Assembly: GCF_018069875.1 (NCBI RefSeq) | Contig: NZ_JAGQDF010000007.1 | Span: 124,001 to 188,000 of the forward strand | Direction: 5' to 3' | Origin: Ideonella alba | GTDB lineage: Bacteria; Pseudomonadota; Gammaproteobacteria; Burkholderiales; Burkholderiaceae_C | Length of the DNA: 64,000 bases | In this document: positions 57,101-64,000 of the stretch, piece by piece | Position numbering within the stretch: the stretch's first letter is position 1 | How the letters are laid out: each line of letters starts with the position of its first letter | Notes under the pieces: generated by a model | Told to the model about the DNA's origin: nothing | What the model saw: the letters and a program-made list of their open reading frames with translations, nothing else | The model's database searches: none | Position numbers and translations under genes: made by a program

Positions 57101-58440
57101 GCGGCAAGAAGGTCTACATCCGCACCTTCGGGTGCCAGATGAACGAGTACGACTCGGACAAGATGTCCGACGTGCTGCGCGCCGCCGAAGGCTACGAGCC
57201 CACCGACAACGTCGAGGAAGCCGACCTGGTGCTGTTCAACACCTGCTCGGTGCGCGAGAAGGCCGCCGAAAAGGTCTTCTCCGACCTGGGCCGCGTCAAG
57301 CACCTCAAGAGCAAGGGCGTGCTGATCGGCGTGGGCGGTTGCGTGGCCAGCCAGGAGGGCGCGGCCATCGTCGAGCGCGCCCCCTACGTGGACATCGTCT
57401 TCGGTCCGCAGACCCTGCACCGCCTGCCGCAGATGATCGCCGAGCGCCAGCGTGCGAAGCGCCCGCAGGTGGACATCAGCTTCCCCGAGATCGAGAAGTT
57501 CGACCACCTGCCCCCGGCCAAGGTGGACGGCGCCAGCGCCTTCGTCTCGATCATGGAAGGCTGCTCGAAGTACTGCACCTACTGCGTCGTGCCCTACACC
57601 CGCGGCGACGAGGTCTCGCGCCCCTTTGACGACGTGCTCACCGAGATCGCCGGCCTGGCCGCCCAGGGCGTCAAGGAGGTGACGCTGCTGGGTCAGAACG
57701 TCAATGCCTACCGCGGCCGGATGGGCGACACCGCCGAGCTGGCCGACTTCGCGCTGCTGCTGGAATACGTGGCCGAGATCCCCGGCATCGCCCGCATCCG
57801 CTACACCACCAGCCACCCCAACGAGTTCAGCCAGCGCCTGATCGACGTCTATGCCCGCGTGCCGCAGCTGGTGAACCACCTGCACCTGCCGGTGCAGCAC
57901 GGCAGCGACCGCATCCTGATGGCGATGAAGCGCGGCTACACCGCGCTCGAATACAAGAGCACGATCCGCAAACTCAAGGCCATCCGCCCCGACATCAGCC
58001 TGTCCACCGACTTCATCGTCGGCTTCCCGGGCGAGACCGACGAGGACTTCGCCAAGCTGATGAAGCTGGTCGACGACGTCGGCTTCGATGCGTCCTTCAG
58101 CTTCATCTACAGCCCGCGTCCCGGCACGCCGGCGGCCGCGCTGGCCGACGACACGCCGCATGCGGTGAAGCTGGCGCGGCTGCAGACCCTGCAGGCGCGG
58201 CTGGAAGACAACGTGCGGGCGATCAGCGCCGCCCGGGTGGGCACGGTGCAGCGCATCCTGGTCGAAGGTCCGTCGCGCAAGGACCCGAACGAGCTGATGG
58301 GGCGCACCGAGTGCAACCGGATCGTCAACTTCGCCGGCCCGGCGCGGCTGGTGGGCCAGATGATCGACGTCAGCATCACCAGCGCGCTGCCGCACTCGCT
58401 GCGCGGTGCGGTGGTGGTGGGCGAGTCGGTCAGCGCCTGA
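57097..58440 (+). CDS. miaB: tRNA-2-methylthio-N6-dimethylallyladenosine synthase MiaB
   Basis: Radical-SAM methylthiotransferase that converts i6A37 to ms2i6A37 in tRNAs reading UNN codons. 447 residues. The N-terminal MTTase domain has Cys13, Cys50 and Cys82 for the auxiliary cluster. The radical SAM CxxxCxxC is Cys156, Cys160 and Cys163 (CSKYCTYC). The C-terminal TRAM domain ([21 protein letters not shown]) is complete. Its last bases overlap a small membrane-protein gene on the other strand. Confidence 0.96.
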   Translation: MSGKKVYIRTFGCQMNEYDSDKMSDVLRAAEGYEPTDNVEEADLVLFNTCSVREKAAEKVFSDLGRVKHLKSKGVLIGVGGCVASQEGAAIVERAPYVDIVFGPQTLHRLPQMIAERQRAKRPQVDISFPEIEKFDHLPPAKVDGASAFVSIMEGCSKYCTYCVVPYTRGDEVSRPFDDVLTEIAGLAAQGVKEVTLLGQNVNAYRGRMGDTAELADFALLLEYVAEIPGIARIRYTTSHPNEFSQRLIDVYARVPQLVNHLHLPVQHGSDRILMAMKRGYTALEYKSTIRKLKAIRPDISLSTDFIVGFPGETDEDFAKLMKLVDDVGFDASFSFIYSPRPGTPAAALADDTPHAVKLARLQTLQARLEDNVRAISAARVGTVQRILVEGPSRKDPNELMGRTECNRIVNFAGPARLVGQMIDVSITSALPHSLRGAVVVGESVSA

Positions 58441-58708
58441 TCACAAAGCCCCGCCACCACAGCGCCAGCGCGGTGGCCGCCACCAGCAGGCCATAGGTGG
58501 CCATGCGGCCGTCGCGGCCGAAGACCACCAGCCCGGCCAAAAGCACCACCAGCCCGGCGCCGACGCTCCAGGCCAGCAGCGCGCGCCATGCGGCGCCGGC
58601 CAGTTCGCGGCGAAACAGTCCCTTGGCCAGCACGGTGGTCAGCAGGCCCACGCCCAGCGCCGGGGCGGCAAAATTCAGCAAATGCCAGAGCGCGTCCAGC
58701 GGTCCCAT
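58430..58708 (-). CDS. Conserved small inner-membrane protein
   Basis: 92 residues with three predicted transmembrane helices ([53 protein letters not shown]) and a basic C-terminus WRGFVIRR. It overlaps the miaB 3' end by 11 bases. Function unknown; a start at ATG 58708 fits the topology. Confidence 0.7.
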   Translation of the reverse strand: MGPLDALWHLLNFAAPALGVGLLTTVLAKGLFRRELAGAAWRALLAWSVGAGLVVLLAGLVVFGRDGRMATYGLLVAATALALWWRGFVIRR

Positions 58709-58817
58709 GGTGAATACGAGGTGGTGAAGGTGCTGTCCATGCGGTTCAAATCTTGATTCCCATCAAGTCAGACCACATTGACACACCTGATGTCATTCGA
58801 GCTTCAGCTGGGGATTT

Positions 58818-58823
58818 TATAAT
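58818..58823 (+). promoter_or_regulatory. Candidate -10 element of hemA
   Basis: Consensus TATAAT eight bases before the hemA ATG. A start six to eight bases downstream of it would make the mRNA nearly leaderless. A consensus TTGACA at 58778-58783 is too far (34 bases) to pair with it, so the -35 is unclear. Confidence 0.4.
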
Positions 58824-58831
58824 CCGGGACC

Positions 58832-60133
58832 ATGAGTGTCTTTGCGCTCGGCCTGAACCATCACACCGCCCCGCTGGATATCCGCGGCCGGTTCGCGTTC
58901 GCGCCTGAGCAGCTGACCCCCGCGCTGCAGGCGCTGCGTCACCAGTTGCTGCGCGCGGTGCCTGAAGCGGCCATCCTGTCCACCTGCAACCGCACCGAGC
59001 TGTACGTGGCGGCCGGCCAGGGCCGGGCCGCCGAGATCGTGCGCCCCACCATCGAGTGGCTGGCCTCGCAGGGCGGCATCAGCGGCAGCCAGCTGGTCGA
59101 CCACACCTATGTGCTCGAGAACAGGGACGCGGCGCGCCACGCCTTCCGCGTCGCCTCGGGTCTGGATTCAATGGTGCTGGGCGAGCCGCAGATCCTGGGC
59201 CAGATGAAGCAGGCGGTGCGCGGCGCCGACGAGGCCGGCACGCTGGGCACCACGCTGCACCAGCTGTTCCAGCGCAGCTTCTCGGTGGCCAAGGAGGTAC
59301 GCACCAGCACCGAGATCGGCGCCCACTCCATCAGCATGGCCGCCGCCACGGTGCGCCTGGCCGCCCAGCTCTTCGAGGACCTGCGCGAGAGCCAGGTGCT
59401 GTTCGTCGGCGCCGGCGAGATGATCGAGCTGGTCGCCACCCACTTCGCCGCCCGCGAGCCCAAGGCCATGGCCGTGGCCAACCGCACGCTGGAGCGCGGC
59501 GAGAAGCTGGCCAGCCGCTTCGGCGCGCAGGCGCTGCGCCTGGCCGACCTGACCACCCGGCTGCACGAGTTCGACATCGTCGTTTCCTGCACCGCCTCCA
59601 CGCTGCCGATCATCGGCCTGGGTGCGGTCGAGCGGGCGCTGAAGGCGCGCCGCCGCCGCCCGATGTTCATGGTCGACCTGGCGGTGCCGCGCGACATCGA
59701 ACCTGAAGTCTCGCGCCTCTCGGACATCTACCTCTACACCGTGGACGACCTCACCGAGGTGGTCAAGACCGCCGGCGAGAAGCGCCAGGCCGCGGTGGAG
59801 CAGGCCGAGGCCATCATCGACGCCGGCGTGCAGAGCTTCGCCCACTGGCTGGACCAGCGCGCCAGCGTGCCCCTGATCCAGGCCCTGAACCGCCAGGCCG
59901 ACGACTGGCGCGCCACCGAGATCGCCCGCGCCCGCAAGCTGCTGGCCAAGGGCAATGACCTGGACACCGTGCTGGAAGCGCTCAGCCGCGGCCTGACCCA
60001 GAAGATGCTGCACGGCGCGCTGGCCGAACTGCACGCGTCCGAGGGCGAGCAGCGCCACCAGACGGCCGAGGTGCTCTCGCGCCTGTTCCTGCGCACCACC
60101 ACGCGCAACCCGGCCGACGAATCCGGCCGTTAG
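58832..60133 (+). CDS. hemA: Glutamyl-tRNA reductase
   Basis: NADPH enzyme that reduces glutamyl-tRNA(Glu) to glutamate-1-semialdehyde, the first committed step of tetrapyrrole synthesis (C5 pathway). 433 residues. The thioester Cys52 lies in [25 protein letters not shown] follows, then the NADPH domain with [17 protein letters not shown] and the C-terminal dimerisation helix. Divergent from the small membrane gene; no ribosome site is evident before the ATG. Confidence 0.96.
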   Translation: MSVFALGLNHHTAPLDIRGRFAFAPEQLTPALQALRHQLLRAVPEAAILSTCNRTELYVAAGQGRAAEIVRPTIEWLASQGGISGSQLVDHTYVLENRDAARHAFRVASGLDSMVLGEPQILGQMKQAVRGADEAGTLGTTLHQLFQRSFSVAKEVRTSTEIGAHSISMAAATVRLAAQLFEDLRESQVLFVGAGEMIELVATHFAAREPKAMAVANRTLERGEKLASRFGAQALRLADLTTRLHEFDIVVSCTASTLPIIGLGAVERALKARRRRPMFMVDLAVPRDIEPEVSRLSDIYLYTVDDLTEVVKTAGEKRQAAVEQAEAIIDAGVQSFAHWLDQRASVPLIQALNRQADDWRATEIARARKLLAKGNDLDTVLEALSRGLTQKMLHGALAELHASEGEQRHQTAEVLSRLFLRTTTRNPADESGR

Positions 60134-60199
60134 CGGCGCGCCCCTGAGCGCCGCCCGGGTGGCCTGCCGCCGCCCGCCCCTGTCCCACCGGATACACCC

Positions 60200-61282
60200 A
60201 TGAAAGACCCGCTGCGCCAGCAGCTTGACCGCCTCGCGATGCGCCTGGCCGAGCTGGACGCCAACCTGGCCGACCCCGCCGTGGTGGCCGACATGGGCCG
60301 CTACCGCCAGCTCGCCCGCGAGCAGGCCGAGGCGGCCGAGGTCACCGGCCTGTGGCGCGCCTTCCAGCAGCGCGAGCGTGACCTGGCCGCCGCCCGCGAG
60401 ATGCAGGTCGAGCCCGAGTTCGCCGAGATGGCCGCCGACGAGATCGCCAGCGCCCAAGCCGACCTGGCGCGGCTGGACGCCCAGCTGCAGACCGCGCTGC
60501 TGCCGCGCGACCCGGACGATGCGCGCAACGCCTTCGTCGAGATCCGCGCCGGCACCGGCGGCGAGGAATCCGCGCTGTTCGCCGCCGACCTGGCCCGCAT
60601 GTACCTGCGCCACGCCGAGACCCAGGGCTGGCGCTGCGAGGTGATGAGCGAGAACGCCTCTGACCTGGGCGGCTACAAGGAAATCGTCATCCGCGTCGAG
60701 GGCGACGGCGTCTACGGCCGGCTGCGCTTCGAGTCCGGCGGCCACCGCGTGCAGCGGGTGCCCGCCACCGAGGCCCAGGGCCGCATCCACACCAGCGCCT
60801 GCACCGTGGCGGTGATGCCCGAACCCGACGAGGCCGCCGAGGTCACGCTCAACCCGGCCGAGCTGCGCATCGACACCTTCCGCGCCAGCGGCGCCGGCGG
60901 ACAGCACATCAACAAGACCGACTCGGCGATCCGCGTCACCCACCTGCCCACCGGCTTGGTGGCCGAGTGCCAGGACGACCGCAGCCAGCACCGCAACAAG
61001 GCCAAGGCCCTGGCCGTGCTGCAGGCCCGGCTGCGCGACAAGGAGGCGCAGGAGCGCGCCGCCGCCGAGGCCGCCACGCGCAAGGCGCTGGTCGGCTCGG
61101 GCGACCGCAGTGACCGCATCCGCACCTACAACTTCCCCCAGGGTCGGGTGACCGACCACCGCATCAACCTGACGCTGTACAAGCTGGGCGCGGTGATCGA
61201 CGGCGACCTGGGCGAGCTGATCGGCGCGCTGCAGGCCGCCCGCGCGCAGCAGCAGCTGGCAGCGCTGGAGACCGGCCAGTGA
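60200..61282 (+). CDS. prfA: Peptide chain release factor 1
   Basis: Release factor for UAA/UAG, 360 residues, the standard RF1 length. The codon-recognition segment contains [13 protein letters not shown]; the catalytic loop is [18 protein letters not shown] with GGQ, which PrmC methylates. hemA-prfA-prmC is a classic conserved order. It overlaps prmC by four bases. Confidence 0.97.
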   Translation: MKDPLRQQLDRLAMRLAELDANLADPAVVADMGRYRQLAREQAEAAEVTGLWRAFQQRERDLAAAREMQVEPEFAEMAADEIASAQADLARLDAQLQTALLPRDPDDARNAFVEIRAGTGGEESALFAADLARMYLRHAETQGWRCEVMSENASDLGGYKEIVIRVEGDGVYGRLRFESGGHRVQRVPATEAQGRIHTSACTVAVMPEPDEAAEVTLNPAELRIDTFRASGAGGQHINKTDSAIRVTHLPTGLVAECQDDRSQHRNKAKALAVLQARLRDKEAQERAAAEAATRKALVGSGDRSDRIRTYNFPQGRVTDHRINLTLYKLGAVIDGDLGELIGALQAARAQQQLAALETGQ

Positions 61283-62112
61283 GCACCACCGTGGCCCAGG
61301 CGCTGCAGGACGCGCGCACGGCCGGTCTGGACCGGGTGGACGCCTTCGTGCTGCTGGGCGCGCTGCTGCAACGCAAGCGCGGCTGGCTGATCGCCCACGA
61401 CGAGGCGCGGCTCGACACCGCCCAGGCCGCGCGCTGGGCCGACTGGTGCCGCCGCCGCGCCGCCGGCGAGCCGGTGGCCTACCTGTTGGGCGAGCGCGAG
61501 TTCCACGGCCTGCGGCTGGCGGTGTCACCGGCGGTGCTCATCCCGCGGCCCGACACCGAGGTCCTGGTCGACTGGGCGCTGGAGCGCCTGGCCGCCACAG
61601 CGCTGCCCGCGCCGCGGGTGCTGGACCTGGGCACCGGCAGCGGCGCGATCGCACTGGCCGTGAAGCACCGGCATCCGGCGGTGCGGCTCACCGCGGTCGA
61701 TGCCAGCGCCGCCGCGCTGACCCAGGCCCGGGCCAACGGCGATCAGCTCGGCCTGGACGTGGACTGGCGCCTGGGTGACTGGTGGCAGGGCCTGGCGGGC
61801 CAGCGCTTCGACCTGGTGCTGTCCAACCCGCCCTATATCGCCCAGGACGACCCGCACCTGCAGGCGCTGGCGCACGAACCGCTGTCGGCGCTGGCCTCGG
61901 GCGCCGACGGGCTGGACGACATCCGGTGTCTGCTGGCCGGCGCCCCGGACCATCTGGCGCCGGGCGCCTGGCTGCTGCTGGAGCACGGCTGGGACCAGGC
62001 GCCGACGGTGCGCGCGTTGCTGTCCCACCACGGGTTCACCGAGGTGCAGTCGCGGCAGGACCTCGCCGGTCATGCGCGCTGCAGCGGCGGCCGCTGGCCG
62101 GCTACAGACTGA
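61279..62112 (+). CDS. prmC: Release factor glutamine methyltransferase PrmC
   Basis: SAM-dependent enzyme that methylates the GGQ glutamine of RF1 and RF2. 277 residues starting at GTG 61279, which overlaps the prfA stop (GTGA). Motifs are [18 protein letters not shown] motif [12 protein letters not shown] and catalytic NPPY ([10 protein letters not shown]). Coupled expression with prfA fits its role. Confidence 0.96.
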   Translation: MSTTVAQALQDARTAGLDRVDAFVLLGALLQRKRGWLIAHDEARLDTAQAARWADWCRRRAAGEPVAYLLGEREFHGLRLAVSPAVLIPRPDTEVLVDWALERLAATALPAPRVLDLGTGSGAIALAVKHRHPAVRLTAVDASAAALTQARANGDQLGLDVDWRLGDWWQGLAGQRFDLVLSNPPYIAQDDPHLQALAHEPLSALASGADGLDDIRCLLAGAPDHLAPGAWLLLEHGWDQAPTVRALLSHHGFTEVQSRQDLAGHARCSGGRWPATD

Positions 62113-62218
62113 CACCGACGCTCACGTCGATGCACGCAACAGCAATGTCTCCTGTGCGTTTTTCCGCGCACGCGCTGAACTCATCGGAGTAGCATGGGTC
62201 AGACCAAGGAGGTGTCCC

Positions 62219-62782
62219 ATGCGTGCGAACCGCTCCATCACGGTCTGTCTGGCGGCCCTGGCCGCGCTGTCGTCGGCCCAGGCGGCGCCTGTGGGTGACG
62301 GTCTGCAACTGACCGAGCCCAGCAGCTGGACCTCCTGGCAAACCCACCTGTCCATCGTCACGGTGTCGCCGCCGGTGCCGGCCAGCCTGGTCAACACGCC
62401 GGTGCTGGGCGCGGCGCGTGTCTCCTCCGACCTGTTCTTCGACCTGGGCCGCCTGGGCGACGGGGGCGGTCTGCGCGCCACCGGCGCACTGCTGCTGGGT
62501 TCGCGCAGCCTGGCCCTGGGCGCCGCCAGCACCACCACGTTGTGGCGCAGCGTGGGCCTGCCGGACAACCCGGCGGACTCGGCCGCCACGCCCTATGTCG
62601 GCGTGGGCTACAGCGCCTGGTGGACGCGCGCTGGCGTGGGCCTGAGCGCCGACCTGGGCCTGATGGCGCAGCGCCCCGGCCAGGGCCTGCGCGCACTGAC
62701 CGGCGGCTCCGGCCTGGACAACACGGTGCGGGCCATGCAGCTCTCGCCGGTGTTCCAACTGAACCTGTCCTACGCCTTCTGA
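62219..62782 (+). CDS. Small exported protein, outer-membrane beta-barrel-like
   Basis: 187 residues from ATG 62219 with an AGGAGG site about seven bases upstream. The signal peptide ends LSSAQA. The mature part has alternating hydrophobic strands (GGLRATGALLLGSRSLALG, TPYVGVGYSAWWTRAGVGLSAD) and ends QLNLSYAF; a terminal Phe preceded by alternating residues is the outer-membrane-protein signature. Family unrecognised. It sits between prmC and grxD. Confidence 0.75.
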   Translation: MRANRSITVCLAALAALSSAQAAPVGDGLQLTEPSSWTSWQTHLSIVTVSPPVPASLVNTPVLGAARVSSDLFFDLGRLGDGGGLRATGALLLGSRSLALGAASTTTLWRSVGLPDNPADSAATPYVGVGYSAWWTRAGVGLSADLGLMAQRPGQGLRALTGGSGLDNTVRAMQLSPVFQLNLSYAF

Positions 62783-62919
62783 GCCCCTCAAGCGCAGGCG
62801 CGCACAGCGGCGGGTCTCAGACCGTCCGGGCGCAGCCGCGTGAAGCCTTGCCACCGCCGCGGGCTCGGCGGATGTCGGACAATCCAGGGATTGCTCCAAC
62901 TCCCCCGAAAGGCTCCCGC

Positions 62920-63231
62920 ATGAGCGACGTCCAGCAGCGCATCGACCAGATCGTCAAGGGCCACAAGGTGGTCCTGTTCATGAAGGGCACGGCCCAGTTC
63001 CCGATGTGCGGCTTCTCGGGCCGTGCGGTCCAGGTGCTGAAGGCCTGTGGCGTGAACCAGCTCCACACCGTCAACGTCCTCGAGGACGAGGAGATCCGCC
63101 AGGGCATCAAGGAATACGCCAACTGGCCGACCATCCCGCAGCTCTACATCAACGGCGAGTTCGTCGGCGGCTCGGACATCATGATGGAGATGTACCAGGC
63201 GGGCGAGTTGCAGCAGGCCCTGGCCGCCTGA
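62920..63231 (+). CDS. grxD: Monothiol glutaredoxin Grx4/GrxD
   Basis: 103-residue CGFS-type monothiol glutaredoxin that carries iron-sulfur clusters with BolA/IscA partners. The active motif CGFS is in GTAQFPMCGFSGRAVQVL; the glutathione-binding segments WPTIPQLYINGEFVGGSD are complete. Typical size and location next to prmC in betaproteobacteria. Confidence 0.96.
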   Translation: MSDVQQRIDQIVKGHKVVLFMKGTAQFPMCGFSGRAVQVLKACGVNQLHTVNVLEDEEIRQGIKEYANWPTIPQLYINGEFVGGSDIMMEMYQAGELQQALAA

Positions 63232-63235
63232 TCCC

Positions 63236-63817
63236 ATGAGTGAGCGCGCCGGCCGCCCGGCCCGGGTGATCGTCGGCCTGACCGGCGCATCCGGGGCCGT
63301 CTATGGCGTGCGGCTGCTGCAACGCCTGAAGGCCCTGGGGGCGCAGACCCATCTGGTGTGCACGCCGGCCGGTCTGCTCAATGTCCACCATGAGCTGGGT
63401 CTGGACCGCGAGGCGCTGTCGGCGCTGGCGCACCAGAGCCATGGCATCGGCGAGGTGGGGGCCTGCATCGCCAGCGGCAGCTTCGCCGTTGATGCCATGG
63501 TCATCGCGCCCTGCACGATGAAGACGCTGGCCGCGGTGGCGCATGGCTTCGGCGACAACCTGCTGACCCGCGCCGCCGATGTCACGTTGAAGGAGCGCCG
63601 CCGACTGGTGCTGATGGTGCGCGAAACGCCCTTCAACCTGGCCCACCTGCGCAACATGACCGCCGTCACCGAGATGGGCGGCATCATCTTCCCGCCGCTG
63701 CCGGCCTTCTACCACCGGCCCGCCAGCATCGATGAGCTGGTGGACGACACGGTGGAGCGGGCGATCGAGCTGCTGGCGCTGGACCTGGCCGCGCCCAGGC
63801 GCTGGGCCGGGCTCTGA
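63236..63817 (+). CDS. ubiX: Flavin prenyltransferase UbiX
   Basis: Makes prenylated FMN, the cofactor of UbiD decarboxylases, from FMN and dimethylallyl phosphate. 193 residues. Motifs are VGLTGASGAVYGVRLL, IASGSFAVDAMVIAPCTMKTLAAVAHG and RLVLMVRETPFNLAHLRNM. Four bases after grxD, so probably co-transcribed. ubiD is not in the window. Confidence 0.95.
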   Translation: MSERAGRPARVIVGLTGASGAVYGVRLLQRLKALGAQTHLVCTPAGLLNVHHELGLDREALSALAHQSHGIGEVGACIASGSFAVDAMVIAPCTMKTLAAVAHGFGDNLLTRAADVTLKERRRLVLMVRETPFNLAHLRNMTAVTEMGGIIFPPLPAFYHRPASIDELVDDTVERAIELLALDLAAPRRWAGL

Positions 63818-64000
63818 TCAGGCCGGCAGCAGCCACTGGCGGCGTGCCGCCATCACCATGTCCGGGTACTCGGCGCGGCCGCGGCTGCCGTTGTAGCGGC
63901 CCAGCGCGAAGAACAGGTCGCCCTGCTCGCGCTCCAGGTAGTGGCGCAGGATCACGCAGCCAAAGCGCAGGTTGACCTGCATATGGAAGAGCTTGGCCAC
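63818..64000 (-). CDS. Lytic transglycosylase (SLT domain), C-terminal part
   Basis: The last 60 residues of a longer protein that enters from the right edge; the frame is open at base 64000. The sequence MQVNLRFGCVILRHYLEREQ, GDLFFALGRYNGSRGRAEYP and MAARRQWLLPA match the end of the soluble-lytic-transglycosylase-like domain, whose NGS and LRxxYNG motifs bind peptidoglycan. The catalytic Glu would lie outside the window. Convergent with ubiX with no gap. Confidence 0.8.
   Translation of the reverse strand: MAKLFHMQVNLRFGCVILRHYLEREQGDLFFALGRYNGSRGRAEYPDMVMAARRQWLLPA

Noticed and set aside
58778-58823. TTGACA/TATAAT as one hemA promoter
   Set aside because: The two hexamers are 34 bases apart, far beyond a functional spacer.

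Overview
The window is GC-rich chromosomal DNA from a betaproteobacterium. The gene content points to Burkholderiales, most likely the Rubrivivax/Leptothrix/Ideonella/Sphaerotilus side: a pilMNOPQ operon, a Gram-negative trimeric porin, many Bug (TctC-type) binding proteins, a box-type benzoate cluster with BoxR, and a hemA-prfA-prmC-grxD-ubiX housekeeping run. There are no insertion sequences, phage genes, CRISPR arrays or obvious foreign-composition islands. The genus assignment is inference.

Layout. 1-4674 (minus): type IV pilus operon pilMNOPQ, with pilQ cut by the window edge. 4926-14101: mrcA (PBP1a), cyaY, lptM, a porin, osmC, a candidate small RNA, ilvA with a carboxymuconolactone-decarboxylase-like gene, ftsY and a zinc-type alcohol dehydrogenase. 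14128-14753: a gene-free, roughly 630-bp imperfect palindrome made of nested inverted repeats. 14770-33658: a large aerobic benzoyl-CoA (box) catabolic region. A ten-gene minus-strand operon (DUF4863 protein, boxD, benzoate-CoA ligase, hydrolase, ABC transporter, beta-ketoadipyl-CoA thiolase) diverges from boxR and boxCBA plus three beta-oxidation-like genes on the plus strand. 33665-36617: two exported proteins of unknown role and tRNA 2-selenouridine synthase. 36618-41338: LysR, Bug protein, hippurate-hydrolase-type amidohydrolase, a tandem glycine riboswitch and a DadA-like oxidoreductase. 41397-45182: LysR, 3-hydroxyacyl-CoA-dehydrogenase-like protein, BKACE and Bug protein. 45246-49984: a second, divergent boxB opposite a feruloyl-CoA-synthase-like ligase and a thiolase. 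49998-56513: LysR, SDR, TRAP transporter and a split transketolase. 56574-64000: a CAT-anticodon tRNA, then miaB, hemA, prfA, prmC, grxD, ubiX and a partial lytic transglycosylase.

How the genes work together. Benzoate is taken up by the ABC system, activated by BclA, epoxidised by BoxAB, ring-cleaved by BoxC and oxidised by BoxD. The linked hydratase, dehydrogenase and thiolase can then finish to succinyl-CoA and acetyl-CoA. BoxR probably represses: six TGCA-N6-TGCA-like sites lie around boxR, boxC and the boxB2/ligase intergenic region, two of them in the same register over a -10 element. The amidohydrolase plus glycine-riboswitch module next door would, if it acts on hippurate, release benzoate for the box pathway and glycine for the riboswitch-controlled oxidoreductase. 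That link is a hypothesis from gene order. The most unusual items are this module, the second BoxB/ligase/thiolase unit, the long palindrome, and the candidate small RNA with an anti-Shine-Dalgarno loop upstream of ilvA.
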